64,000 nt of DNA. Source: Antedon mediterranea. Taxonomy: Eukaryota > Echinodermata > Crinoidea > Comatulida > Antedonidae. The translations under genes and the position numbers were made by a program. The notes beneath the pieces are model-generated. The model made no database searches, was not told where the DNA came from, and saw only the letters and a list, made by a program, of their open reading frames with translations. This document shows positions 25,685 through 38,149 of the stretch, one piece after another; positions within the stretch are counted from its first letter, which is position 1, and each line of letters begins with the position of its first letter. The stretch covers positions 19,388,288-19,452,287 of the forward strand of contig NC_092676.1 in assembly GCF_964355755.1 (NCBI RefSeq). The letters run 5' to 3'.

Positions 25685-26230
25685 TATAGGTATAGATATA
25701 ATAATATTGTAACATGTTTTTACGTTCGGGAAATACGGCTGTTAATACCCCAATTTCCACACACTAGCCCTTTCTTTCTAGTCCATGGACGAAATGTCCG
25801 CTTACCCCAACATATCCCCTCAGTTGGTGAAACCCCTATAGCTCATCACTCGCAGTCGGTATATGTTGACGATCTCGCTAAGCGAATACAAGATGCACAC
25901 CAAATGGCCCTAGACAATACTTTACGACAAAAGGAAAGGCAGAAATCTACATATGATTTAGCCGCACGTTTTACCCCTTACAATGTTGGCGACAAAGTTT
26001 GGCTAGATGACCCAGCAAATTCTAGAAAGAAGTTAACACCGAATTGGATTGGACCCTACCTCATAACTAAAGTAGATAAGGGAGGCAGAACGTATCTACT
26101 CCAAAATTCCAACACCCTTAAACCCCTATCCCGACGCATACATCACGACAGACTGAAACCCTTTGTCGAACAATCCGTCAGAACAAGGTATGGCCGAAAA
26201 ATTAACCCTCCTGCTAGATATGACATTTAA
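25685..26230 (+). pseudogene. Gypsy integrase C-terminal remnant
   Basis: Open frame without an obvious start; an internal ATG lies at 25904 and the stop TAA at 26228-26230. It reads the end of the integrase core (TSPFFLVHGRNVRLP) and the C-terminal GPY/F-type domain (VGDKVWLDDP, LTPNWIGPYLI, HHDRLKPF), which in related elements binds DNA or chromatin at integration. The DDE catalytic residues and all upstream pol domains are missing, so it is not an active integrase. Confidence 0.85.
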
Positions 26231-27458
26231 CTCAACATGATCGACTTGTCATTCTGTTGTTTTTAAAGTTTTTACTTTAATTTGCAATTTCCTTAATAGG
26301 CTTAAGATTTAAGTTTGTGAAAAAGTTTGTTTTCAAATATTTTTTTTCGTTAAATGGATTTTTTTTTTTTAAATCTCATTGTAAATATCATAATATAGTA
26401 CATTTAGTTGTTTAGATTGTATAACCTTGTTTACCAGATTTACTCACTGCCGAGAACAGAGTAAATGTGAGAGGTTTACTTGTTCAATGCCGATCATTAA
26501 TTCTATTCTTTTTTTTATTTACTCCGACTACTGTATGTGTTAGGCAATCACTTTTTCTTGAGTTTAATATTATTTTGTCTTTTACTTTGTGATTTATGTT
26601 ATGGTGTCTTGATTAGATTATACACTTCATTGTGTTCTGATCATCATGCCGACTATTGGCACTCGATTAAGTTCCATTTAGTGTCGTTCCTGAACATGAT
26701 ATATATTTATCTAGGGATTAAATGACCTGCGACCAGGCAAATTCGAATAGCCACATCGATAGTCAAAATTTGTCATTGTTCTTGTCACGTTAGATTTATT
26801 ATCCATAGAACTGTTTATTCCGACATTAGATCGTACCTGATCTTAACTTTCGCGATTATGGGTTTTAAACAACCGGCGACGAATGGAAATAAACGTTTTG
26901 GATTTTATTAATTACATGTATGTTTTGTTCTATATTTGGTAATTTTTTCCTCTTGTTAAAATTTGTTTGCTTAATTATTACATTGTGTACTAACTCCGCC
27001 GTAATTGCCGACAACGTTATACAAATATTTGAAAACATGTTACGATTGTATACTATATCACCATTCTTTTTACTCTCCTTCACTTGTGTTTTTCAATCTA
27101 TACTTTCTATTCTCAATGATGGTTCACTTTTGCATAAACTTATTTTAATTAATTGCATGTTTTAAAACTTATAATATTTTATATTTTGTTATATTCCGTA
27201 TACTTACGTAATATAATTTTCATTACTTGTTTATTTTTAATTACTAGTAGCAGTAGTAATGTATTATCATCATTATATTTTGATTTTGGAATGATAGTTC
27301 ATTCCCTTTACTTGATATTACTTGATTTTGTTTTTTAATTTAATTAGCATACAGTTTTAATTTCAGCATTTACTTAATTACTTAATTTCTTTTATATTAC
27401 AATTATCTTTTATTTTAAATATACGAAGTGGGACACTTCTTTGGTAGAGAGGGAATAA

Positions 27459-28056
27459 TGTAACACTCTGACCATCAGGTCAACAACCCTTTTTCACTAT
27501 TTCTCCCTACTCCATCTATTAACATTCCTAGTGGTTTCTTCCTATCCCTAGGTACTCTTTGTTCACTCTCCTATAACCCACATCCTTAATAAATTACTGT
27601 TTCCTCATCATCATGGAATGTTCCCTTTACTAAATAGTCCCCTCCCAGTACATGCATATTAATTAGGACCGTTCCTTAAATATGAATGTATACTGGTAAG
27701 AGGAGAGAAGGAAAAGAGCTTGGTAGAATAAAACCTTTATAATAGAGAGAAGAGAAGGAAAAGAGCTTGGTAGAATAAAACCTTTATAATAGAGAGAAGA
27801 GAAGGAAAAGAGCTTGGTAGAATAAAACATTTATAATAAAGAGAAGGAAAAGAGCTTGGTAGAATAAAACATTTATAATAGAGAGAAGAAAAGGTATGTA
27901 ATATAGCCAGAACAGACTGTATTACATTGCATATTTAAATAAAACTGTATCTGACCATAAACCATATTTGCTGTTGGTACATTTTGTGACTGTGTGAAAT
28001 CCTGCCGCTAAGACTATATGGTATAGTAACGGATACACTAAAATTACACCGTTACA
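27459..28056 (+). repeat. 3' LTR
   Basis: Same length and apparently the same sequence as 24587-25184, including the four AATAAA-bearing tandem units (27702-27890). Confidence 0.93.
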
Positions 28057-28489
28057 TTACTACTCTTTCAATGAAAATTGTTACGTACTTTTTTTCTACT
28101 ATTATATAGGTATATTATTATAGGCCTATGTTTTATTTAGGTCTACTCCTATAGAGTTATATAGTATTTTGGCGGTTTAAAATCTGACCTATTACACATA
28201 TTAATACATATATCCCAACCAATCAAATAATTTGGCCTTACAGGAATTCCGTACAGATACTGTGACGTGTAAACCTCTACTATTTCCATTTTATCTCTTC
28301 TTTGAATGTAATATAACGTTTTGTCGGTTTCTAAATAAAGTGATTTTGTTTGAACTGAACTGACTTCAGAATAGTATCCGGTATAGGTGAAAGCGTCTTT
28401 AACGCGTCGTCGTGCTGTACCGTAACCATTCTGTACTGTGGTTGGACGACGCACTAATACTCTTAAAGCTCAATTAGGTGGAAAATTAT

Positions 28490-28640
28490 ACGTCATCAGG
28501 CTCCATTATCCACTTAACTCCGATGACGCCCGACGACAACATTACCTTGGATTTGGGGTGAACGTCGCACGCCCTCCGGAACATTCCTTCGATGTGGCTC
28601 ATTGAGACATGGCCTTGGCGAGCTGACACAAACCCTGGTA
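28490..28640 (-). other. GC-rich segment with short open frame, possible orphan exon
   Basis: Clearly GC-richer than its neighbours. On the minus strand it reads GFVSARQGHVSMSHIEGMFR and on to a stop about 45 codons later, with a possible donor (CCAAGGTAATG) inside and a weak acceptor before it. No family is recognised; an old repeat is equally possible. Confidence 0.25.
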
Positions 28641-28750
28641 GTGACCGTTACTGTGGTTAATGAAGAAACTGTCTAATTAGTTGCTGATGTTTATTTAATA
28701 TTCATAACTTTCCTTTTCGACTTGATAAATCCTCCTTAAATCCCATCTGA

Positions 28751-29100
28751 ATGGTTTTCCCAACACCGTGTTTTTCTCAACACCGTGTATTTCCCCACAC
28801 CGTGTATTTCCCCAAACCGTGTATTTCCCCAAACCGTGTATTTCCCCACACCGTGTTTTTTCCCAACACCGTGTTTTTCTCAACACCGTGTATTTCCCCA
28901 CACCGTGTATTTCCCCACACCGTGTTTTTTCCCACGCCGTGTTTTTTCCCCACGCCGTGTTTTTTCCCCACGCCGTGTTTTTCCCTCACGCCGTGTTTTT
29001 CTCCACGTCGTGTTTTTTCCCACGCCGTGTTTTTCCCCACGCCGTGTTTTTTTCCACGCCGTGTTTTTCCCCACGCCGTGTTTTTCCCCACACCGTGTTT
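28751..29100. repeat. 16-18-bp minisatellite CCCCACACCGTGTTTTT
   Basis: About 20 tandem units of CCCCACACCGTGTATTT / CCCCACGCCGTGTTTTT, with the ACACC type first and the ACGCC type later. Long open frames on both strands here are products of the repeat. Confidence 0.95.
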
Positions 29101-29929
29101 TTAGTGGGCTTGACTTGGCTGCTCTCCGTTTGTTTCTGTCGATTCTCTCTTCTTTCCATACAATCGTTTTCTTTTCTGGTTCAACATCCAGGTTAGGCTT
29201 TACTTACTTAATTTTATACGGTACGCATTTATGCTATAAACAATTTTGCCCTTTAGCATTATAAACAGTTATATAGTGTTTACAGTGTCTATTGAGTGGG
29301 AAGTAGGTGTATGCTAGGCTGTGTGATGAAGATATAACCCAGTCAACTTTCGTATTATCGAAGACAAATTGTGAACAAATAGAATTTTGATTTTTAAAAC
29401 CACTACAAGTTTGGCATTACCCCTTTCACGTCACTTAGCGAAACTTACACACGCCATAATCATCTCATGAATTATTCATGATTTCTGCCTTAACTTGATA
29501 GGGGAAAAGATGATGCACACAGCTGGTGTATGTAAACTTCGGCGTTTTGCTAGAAGGGTATTCATAAGTAAGCGTTTCAGTTTGTTCATTAATGAACCAC
29601 TTACAAACACATTTACGCGCACGTATTGTTTTGCTTGGATGAATTCATTTATTTATACACTAGGAATATTTTATAGATGTTGAGCTCGTGAGTCTTGAAT
29701 GAAGTGTTACTGACGAAATGCCACGTTAAAAAGTTATCATTACTAGAGGGCGCAGTTTTATGATATTGCCTAATGTTGATCACTTTCACGCAATTCAATG
29801 CAGTTGCAATGAGCAAATGCCAAATTCACAAATGTCAAATTCACAAATGTTGCTTTATTGTAACGTTTATCTTGTTGAATTGATTTTCTCCATGCCTAGT
29901 AAACCAAGTAAACCAACTGTATTCTTTAG

Positions 29930-30076
29930 CTTCAAACTAGTTTAGCAAAATGTGTGATGTGCCCAAATATGGTAGTGATATGCCCAAATTTGGTAGTAAT
30001 ATGACGTCATCGTGTCCATTATGGGCACATCATATTTTGTCACATACAGTTTGATAGTGTAGGCCTAGACAGAGCT
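29930..30076. mobile_element. TCTACACTATCAAAC MITE, copy 3, carrying a GGCCTA insertion
   Basis: Left end is degenerate (TTCAAACTAGTTTAGCAAAA); right end is TTTGATAGTGTAGGCCTAGA then CAGAGCTT. Other copies read GTGTAGACAG at this point, so this copy has exactly GGCCTA added after TA (motif 30060-30067). Confidence 0.8.
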
Positions 30077-30404
30077 TAAAATACAGGTTATTTCTTTCAT
30101 ACGAACTGGTAGGTTATAGGCTAAGTTAAAGGCCTAAATGTTATAACAAACATTACTACAGTTGTAAATACATGTTTTCCATTCATTTTAAGCTAACAAT
30201 ATCATCAACATACTCAGACGTTAAACGTGCATCCGAGTGATGTATGTATAGTTATATAATGATGATAAAGACATTTGTATTTTGAAGCATAACGTTAAAA
30301 TTGCTATCAATCTCTCATCATAGTCATTATGTCAGCAAGCGTAAAAATAACAGGTTGCCGTTGAGTTAAGTGTACTAGACATCATTGTTAGAACATAGTA
30401 TGCT

Positions 30405-30638
30405 AAAGCTATGTCTACACTATCAAACTAGTTTGAAAAAACAATTGTGATGTGCCTAAATATAGTAGTGATATAATAGAGAGAGGCAAACGTTAGTAAA
30501 GTACAAGCAATACGGCGATTCGAACCTCGATCTCACGATCAGCAGTCGAACGTCCAACACACTACACCACACGCCCTTAATATGACGTCATCATGCCCAA
30601 ATATGCGCACATCACATTTTATAGTGTAGACAGAACTT
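30405..30638. mobile_element. TCTACACTATCAAAC MITE, copy 4, interrupted
   Basis: Left AAAGCTATGTCTACACTATC; right TATAGTGTAGACAGAACTT. The middle (GTGATAT / GACGTCATCATG) is split by about 100 bp of tRNA-like sequence. Confidence 0.75.
30475..30578 (-). repeat. tRNA-derived insertion in MITE copy 4
   Basis: The minus strand begins AAGGGCGTGTGGTGTAGTGT (A-box-like TGGTGTAGTG) and has a B-box in GAGGTTCGAATCGCC. T-stem and acceptor pairing are poor, so it is a tRNA-derived SINE or pseudogene, not a working tRNA. Confidence 0.5.
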
Positions 30639-33134
30639 CTTGAATTTCACTTGATATTTTATACTACAGAACATAATTTTTTTTTATTTTAAAAAGTTAT
30701 AACGTACCCTAATTTAATTTTAGTAGGTAGTCATTTACCATTGCTTTTTTATTTTTGTTTAGCTTTTAGAATTAAAATATAAACTATATATAAATTTGTT
30801 TTTGATAGTAAAAATCTAGTTTTCAAGTATATTAATACATTATAATGCGAAACCTCTTCGTAGATGGAACTAACTTTTTATTCACAAGTTATCTAAATCG
30901 CGTTATACAAATGTTTTGACAATAATTTAACCTTAACAAAAATTACTCAATGTAAAGTTATTGGTATTTAAAAGCCTAGTTATTTCTAGAACATTTAAAG
31001 GTATCCATTATGTCAATCTACATATATGGTCCAATTATCTTTAGTCCAGATCATTTATATTTCGAAGATTTTATTCAACACCTTTTTCCTGACTTCATGT
31101 TTGAAATGTATGCACTATGAGTGATCGGTAAACGAGTTTTGGTCATCCATACCAGCATTTGTTATTTATCTTTTATGGACTTGAAAAGGTAGAATAAATT
31201 GATACTAATATGTGAATAGTGTACTGCAGGATTAGGTATATTACATGTAGTCAATAACATAAAATAAATCTCCACGATTAATGATTTGAGAGGTTTGCAT
31301 GATCACTGAGCATAATCAGTAAATCTATTGATTTTTAATCGATATAGATCTTGTTTTTATTTTCTGTTGATGGCATCCTGATAAAGGTTCGTTCTCATTG
31401 ACCGAGCCCGGATTCCGGTCATTTCAGAGCGTAGCTACATACAGCCTGGAGCTTTTCTAAGGCCCAAGGTAACAAAGCATATTCCAGAGGCTGAATGTGA
31501 AGAAGACGGAGAGAAACGGAGAGATATTATTTTCCAATTGAATTAAAAAGAACATTTATTTCTTAGTGTAATATAAATATGAACGAATGCAACTTTTGTA
31601 ACATTTTACTTTCATTTAGGCAATATAAGGAAATTCCAATACTACTCCCTAAATGTCTGGTAAAGCATGACATGCTGATAGTACATGTCATGTCACTTAC
31701 ATTTAGATGCAGCAGTAGTATATGAAGCTGTAACATTTAAAAAGTTTCATTGAGTTTATATCACTGATTATCAGTGAACCGAAGCATGATATTTTAATGT
31801 GTTATATACATTAACAATTCTTAGTAGAGGTTACAGAAAAGTCATCATTTAATGTTTTATTTTTACCGGGTAACTAACCTCATTTAGATCATTCAGGAGG
31901 TAACATTAAGAATATAGGCCAATTCAACGTATCAAACCCCTCACCCCGCTCCCCACCCCCTCTATCCTGTCGTCATAATTATTACGGTAGTTAGTTTACA
32001 ACATGGTTTGTTGAATTTGCTTTACATGCAGTGCTTTCTTTTGATTTCTTTCGTGAATACGGTATGTCAGTGGATGACATTTCCATGGCTGACATCTATT
32101 AGGTTTACATGATGACCCATGACCTGCACATTATAGGAAAGGTTTTGTGTGGTGAATAATACTTGTAATGAAATAATTAAAGAAATTAAGAGAAACGAAA
32201 TACTTGATAGTATACAGAGGTCGACAGAGATTTTCCCAAAAACATGAAAAAATAATAATAAAATCAGATTTTGATTAGACCATTTTGTACCGGAAGTTTT
32301 AATAAAGTTAATCACTTCCTCGGGAAAAAGAAAATAAAGTTTTCAATTACAAAAAGACCAAACAAACTGTTAAATTCAACCAAAAACTTATTTTCTGGCA
32401 AACAATTTGACTATTTTTTTGCTTTGAATTACAGTTTGTTCAGGTAAATAAATGTTTTCACTTGGTCAAAGTGAATAACTATTAGAACAATTTGAAACAA
32501 TGTTTTCACAGGGACAATATCTTTAAAATGTTGGCCCATATTGAAGGTTTTGAAAAGCTTTTGTGACGTCACCAGTATATCGAGAATCAATAGCCATGAT
32601 CTTTGTTTATTCAGGATAACTTTATTATTGTAAAAATGTTCGTGCATACAATTTAAGAACTTGGCTTGGTTTAAATTTTTCCAAGTAACAAAATGATGTA
32701 ACAAAATGATGTGAATATTATCTGTTTCTGTCTTCAATGTTTTTAGAATAACATGAACTCATCCAAATGTAATAAACATTATTTCAATCAAATATGTCTC
32801 TTTAGTCTACCGCCTCACATTTCAGTGGATATTTATTACACCGTAGACGGTAACATTCAAAACTAACATATGTCTATTTATTTTACTGTTTCAGTAAAAC
32901 TGTCGTCACTCTTACTTTAAAAGAATATTGATGAATCGATCGAATCTATTTCTCTTTAATCTTAAATCTTTTGAAACCAAAATAGATCGCCAAGTAATGT
33001 TTAAGTATTGCAAGATACGCATTAAAATCGACTAAAAGTGCGTTAAAGACTTTTATGTAGCTAGTAATACTTAGATTGGCACAATTGTACTGTCGTTAAT
33101 CCGATGTTTTAAATGTCTTGGGAATTGTGAGTGG

Positions 33135-33146
33135 TATATAAAATAG
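33135..33146 (+). promoter_or_regulatory. TATA box of IGFBP-like gene 2
   Basis: TATATAAAATAG, 93 bp before the ATG, fitting a start near 33.17 kb and a 5' UTR of about 60 bp. Confidence 0.7.
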
Positions 33147-33227
33147 CGGTTGTCGTTGAACCGAGCACTTACTTCACTTTCACCATACTTCTTCACAACT
33201 TTGAAGTAGTCGACCAAAACGTGGAAG

Positions 33228-36200
33228 ATGAAAGTAGTATTGGCTCTTGTAGTTGTGTCCATAGCAATCTCATGGTAAGCGTTTCTTATTGTATTTCCAT
33301 TATATTGTTTATTACTGTTATATAACATTAGACTCATTTATTAGTTTCAAGCAATGTTAGACCTATTTAAATTTGTTTAGGCGCATTGTAATTAATGGAG
33401 GCATTTAAAACGAACGCTATCTTGTCAACTTTAAAATCTTACGTTTACCAACAATGATATAGTATAGTACCGTATAGGCCTAAACTAAATGCAGTGATCT
33501 CTTTGAGGGTTTAGAGGCTCCGTTTGCGTTTTTCAGAAATATTCTTTGGTGATTCATTATTTAGGTTAAATTTATAACATCCAAATAAAAATATTAATAA
33601 TAAATAATATAAGTTGATATTGTCACTGTAGTTAGTTCGGATTATTAACTTTTTTCCCATTTTTTTTAATAGGCCATTTTAATGTCACATAATAGTCGGA
33701 TCGGAAAAAACATTATTTAAACTGTAATTTAAAGCAAATTGGCTGCCAGCCAATGCGTGTTTGGTTAAATTTAACCGGTTATTTGTCATTTTATAAGTGA
33801 TATAAGTGAAAACATTGTTTTTCGGGAATTTTATCTACAGACAAAAACTTTAACTATGTTAAAACTACAAAATGACCTACTTAAAGTTTTTCATGTTTTA
33901 GGAGGACAGTATAATTATTTTATCAATAATATAATTATATACATATACACGTTTTCTCGGTTTTTGTTTTTAACCTCTGTTTCGATAGGCAGAAATTATT
34001 GCCAATAAATAATTATGTCATTACTGCATACCAGCTTACTAAATATTTAGTATACTTTCTGATATAGGCCCAAGATTAATTTTTTTTTAAATTAATTCAT
34101 TACTGCATACAAGATTGATTTTACTTTGAGATAAGATTAATTTAATTATTCTGTCCGCTTTGTAGCATCGATGCATTGAGTTGCAGATGCGACGATGACT
34201 GGCAATGCAGAAAATCAATCTGGGACAGCCATTGCAAACCTGGCGCCCATTTTGTATCCGGAATGTGCGGATGTGAACTAACTTGCTCAAAGGTAATAAT
34301 GTTTGTTACTCTTTTGTTAATTGTAAGATGTTGTCTTCATGTAGCTTAGACGATTGGTCTGTGCGTGCCTCCTCATTATTTTAAAATTCAATTCTGGATG
34401 GTTGGATGCCCTGTATTGTAATAAAAATAACATTTATCATAGCCTTCATTGAAACTATTACCAATGTATTCGGTGGAATCTTATAAAAAAAAGAGAAACA
34501 TATATTCGGGATAACAAAATTATCAGTAAACTTTTAATAACGAATTGTCCGTGACACAGAGGACTGATACATATAATTTTACCATACACTTTCTCTCCTT
34601 TCGTATCATTGACAAACAATTGCTTTGAACCCGATAAGTCTCTCTTCTTACATGTTACGCATCATGGGTTCGACTAGGTACTTGAACCATTGTAAATGTT
34701 CTCATTAGCACATTTAGAAGGTAATTAACATTACTGTAATGTTGCCAAAAAGTTACGGGATCAATGATTTGACACAATTAGGCCTAACCCAAATGCTTGA
34801 TCTACGCTCGTTTGCCTAATATTTGTTCAAATAAACTCATCATTAGGTTAATGGAACGAGCTAAAAGGCATTATAAAAATAATTAAACAACATTCCATTG
34901 TATACTTATTTACATGATTATGCTGACAGTCCTTTTCTGGATCAACAGTTTTGAGGTGACTATCCAGATCTCTAGATTTCGTCATTTTGAATTCCGGCAA
35001 TAAACATCATTATTACCGAACACTTTTTTGTCGTCTGATTGTGTAAACCAATCAAATGTCACCAGGCTGTTGTTTTCACATATCATTTAACATGATCACT
35101 ATTAAAATACTTAAAAAATGACTTCTTGAAATGACATCCTGAAAGTTGGTAAACTGTTGATGAATTAAGACAATCTTCTACTGTACTGCCCATCAACAAA
35201 ATGTTTTGTTTTAATTGTCTTCTATGACTTGCTGGTGTTGATCATTTTGTTTAGGTAGATTATCATAAGCAAATTAACTCTAAATGAGGTTACGGTACAT
35301 CATGTTTGTCCATAAGTACATTTACTATAATACACGTAATATTTAGAATATTTTCGTGCTTATTCGCCTTTAAAGTAAACCTCGTTACTGACAACATGGA
35401 AAGTCAGGAAATCGAGATACCAAAACAATTTAACTATAAAATCTACTTATATCACAAAATGTACACGACCTTAACTTTGTATTATTATTTACTAAAGTAT
35501 TGTATAATGTTTTTTTATGCTATTGACATTTTCTAGAATTTATTAAAATGATTGGTCTTGAAATTTTCTTTCTTTTAGATCGAGGGTGAACAGTGTGGAG
35601 GATTATGGGACATTAATGGTAAATGCTCAGTTGGTTTGGAATGTGTGAACGAACCTCAACCCGAGACTCCAGAAAACATTTTCTTTATGGATGCTGGGGT
35701 TTGTCGAAGAATAGGTAATGTTACTTATGATGTTTATTAGCCTATTATTATTTTATTCTTTATACCATGATTGTATTGCGCAGTCGCTTTAACTAAGCAG
35801 TACCAAAATTACTCCGCTGTACAATGATAGCATCCGCAACAGCGTCAACAATTTCAAAAAGTGTGTGTGAAATACGCAGGTGAGGCGACATCTTGCTAGC
35901 AAAACCATCTTTGGATTGAATTAATTTCGATTTTTTTTTTTACTTTTCAAAATAGAAGACTTGAGTACAAACACACAAGGTATTAAAATAGTATTATTTT
36001 TTTTCCAAAATATTTTGTTCGGTATGCGCTTAAATAAATGGCAAAATTACTAATTTCGATAATATTTATGATAAAGATGACATAATTATGAATGTTTGAA
36101 AAAAATAATGTTACACCAATCTTACTTTTTTCGTTTCTTTCTTTTTATTCTCTTTTCTTTCTTTCCTTTTCTGTTCCTTCTGTAACTTTTGATTTCACTT

Positions 36201-38149
36201 TTCATCAGTTCGTTACGTCTTTATATTATTTGTTTTATTTTTGTACTTTTCTTTAATTTTTTTCTTTTTCCCTTCTATTATCTTGACTAATCTACTCTAT
36301 TATACACTTTAAATTCTTTATTTTTTTTTCTTTTTTAACTTCTATTATCTTTACTATAATTTACTCTATTGCCTATTGCCCACTGCACAACGTTTTTTCA
36401 ACTTCTTTTTGTCTTTTCTATTTTTGTTTTCATTTTTCCTTTCTTCTTTCTTTTCCTTTCTTCTTTCTTTTCCTTTTTCTACTCTATTGTCCATTGTCTT
36501 TTGTTCCTTAATCTTACTGTTCTTTTTCCCCTTTGCATATCTACTTTTTTGAAACGTTATTATTTCTCTTAACATTAGAAAAATTTGATTTAATTTATTT
36601 CTTGAGTATTGGTGTTTTAGGTATTTTGTTATTATATTAATTAATGTATATTATCTTACTAATACGATGGAAACGCTATTGATTCGATTGAAATGAAATC
36701 ACAAATACTCAATTTGAGTGGAGAAAAATTAAGCATTTTGTGTATGCCTTTGGGTTCACACTTATTTTAAAAAAAAATATCGTTGATAATCAGTCGATAG
36801 CATTTTCATTTACTTATACTTATGTATCCTATTGTTTATAATTTATATATATTATTTTGTTCTGCATTATCTTAATAATCCACTAACACAATCATTAGTT
36901 TATTGGGGTTAATACTACAATATATATATAATTATATATCAGTGAAGAATTGAGGTAATCTTTTTTACTCCGATATTGTTTATTATGTATACACCTTTCC
37001 AGTTATAAGCTATAAAGAAGAATTCAATTACATTTTGGTTGCCTTCAACTTTTTAAAAACTTTTTTTGTTGTGTATAGTAGCATCAGATTTAATATGTAC
37101 GATGTATATTTTTGTCTCCTGAATGATAGATATAAATTTGTTTCCTTCAATTTTTAGCGATTTTTTAAAATTAATGTGTTTTTTAAATTTGTATTTGACA
37201 TTGTCATTAAATTTTTAAACACATAAACTTTGTTTGGGCTTTTTTTTTTATTATGATTATATTTACGCCAATTTTAGAAAAATTCTAATACATTAATTAA
37301 TTTCCTGAACTTTGGCCATTTAAGAATTTACAAATTTATTTATTTTCTTCTAATAATATAAATCTACGCTTCATGTTATTCAGTTCATTTTTTAAACATC
37401 CATCGTTTTTGGTTATACTTTTTAGTTCGTTTATGACATTTATCAATTGCTGTTACAACATGTACTATTTAAATTACAAAGAGTTTTACTTAGATATGTA
37501 TTGTCCCTTCGACTAATCCCAAAAAATTAAAAAATAAAAGATTTCGAAAAAAGATGGGTCATTTTGAAGTATCATAATAGTTATTAACTATCACCAAAAA
37601 TTTGTCGAAAAAAAAATCATTTAACTAAAATACAGACGTTTTTTTGTTTAAAAAATAACTTTGACTTCTAGTCAAAGTTTTCCATCAAAACATATCCCAT
37701 AATGAAATGCGCTTGTTTCGCTACTCTGTATGCATATTTCATAAAACTTCCTTGCGATCTGTGTGAAAATACCTTTTCAACTGTGACGAGTTGTAAATAA
37801 TTCTAATTAGCATATGCATAATGCGTACTCGTGGTTTGAAATCTTTGTTTACTTTCGCTCGCGACGATTTTCCAGACGAAATGTTATCAAACTAATTTAC
37901 CTGTTATTTAAGTAAACTTGTTGTTTTTGGCTCGAATTTTCGACTTTAAGTGAATAACTTTAATATTACTTTGATATGGCCAATTTAAATTTAGAGTATT
38001 TTGACCTTTATTTTTTTGTGTTTCAAGGGACAATACATCTTTAAATATTGCTTAGATACATAATCATGTAAATACATCAAACTTACTTTGAATGAATGTT
38101 TAAACTGTAATGTTATTTTTTCTTTATGCAAACAGCGGTAGCTTCATAA
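33228..38149 (+). CDS. Secreted IGFBP-like Cys-rich protein (gene 2, 107 aa, 4 exons)
   Basis: Exons 33228-33274, 34166-34292, 35579-35714 and 38136-38149 (stop TAA 38147-38149); all borders are AG/GT and the phases close. Exon 1 is a signal peptide (MKVVLALVVVSIAIS). Exon 2 begins by completing a Cys codon split TG/C and ends in phase 0 after SK, the same phases as in IGFBP-like gene 1. The Cys-rich part reads SCRC, GMCGCELTC, GEQCGG, GKCSVGLEC and GVC. The family motif CGCCxxC is changed to CGCELTC, so one conserved cysteine is lost, which may alter the disulphide pattern. Exon 4 adds only AVAS. Role presumed extracellular, binding an insulin-like or other peptide; ligand unknown. Confidence 0.82.
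33655..33915. repeat. TGTATTGTCCC family copy in intron 1 of gene 2
   Basis: Shares TAGGCCATTTTAATGTCACA, TTTGTCATTTTATAAGTGAT and TTAAAACTACAAAATGACCT with the copies near 10.4 and 5.7 kb; it ends GTTTTAGGAGGACAGTATAA. The termini are eroded. Confidence 0.6.
36120..36550. repeat. Polypyrimidine low-complexity tract
   Basis: Runs of TTTCTTTC, TTTTCC and TTCTTTCTTTTCC over about 430 bp in intron 3 of gene 2. Basic-looking open frames on the minus strand are artefacts of this bias. Confidence 0.85.
37493..38045. mobile_element. TGTATTGTCCC element, long subfamily, in intron 3 of gene 2
   Basis: Begins ATGTATTGTCCCTTCGACTA and ends CAAGGGACAATACATCTTTA. The inner part (AAAAGATGGGTCATTTTGAA, GCTACTCTGTATGCATA, CTGTGACGAGTTGTA, TTTGATATGGCCAATTTAAA) recurs at 61.28-61.60 kb. 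It stops about 90 bp before the last coding exon. Confidence 0.8.

Larger units (their letters stand above)
24583..28060 (+). mobile_element. Deleted Gypsy-type LTR retrotransposon
   Basis: Two direct 598-bp LTRs (24587-25184 and 27459-28056), each TG...CA, flanked by a 4-bp target duplication TTAC (24583-24586 and 28057-28060). A primer-binding site TGGTTCCCACACC starts 2 bases after the 5' LTR, and a purine-rich AGAGAGGGA precedes the 3' LTR. The inside is only about 2.27 kb: gag, protease, reverse transcriptase and RNase H are absent and only the end of the integrase remains. By eye the LTRs show no differences, so insertion was recent and must have relied on a helper element. No TAGGCCTA motif lies inside. 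Confidence 0.92.
29105..33134. other. Non-coding region
   Basis: No gene is recognised. Contains two MITE copies (29930 and 30405), a tRNA-like insertion, and a copy of the TGTATTGTCCC family near 32.2-32.5 kb (GTTTTAATAAAGTTAATCAC, CAGGGACAATATCTTTAAAA). The rest is AT-rich DNA without visible structure. Confidence 0.5.

Noticed and set aside
28695-29264. Several overlapping Phe/Pro/Cys-rich and Lys/Gly-rich open frames
   Set aside because: All come from the CCCCACACCGTGTTTTT minisatellite read in different frames.
30505-30577. Functional tRNA on the minus strand
   Set aside because: A- and B-box-like parts are present but acceptor and T-stems do not pair.
31380-31520. Moderately GC-rich patch that might be an exon
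   Set aside because: No convincing open frame with splice sites and no recognisable peptide.
36366-36575. Lys/Glu-rich minus-strand frame resembling a nuclear protein
   Set aside because: Product of a polypyrimidine tract; the opposite strand gives an equally long Phe-rich frame.
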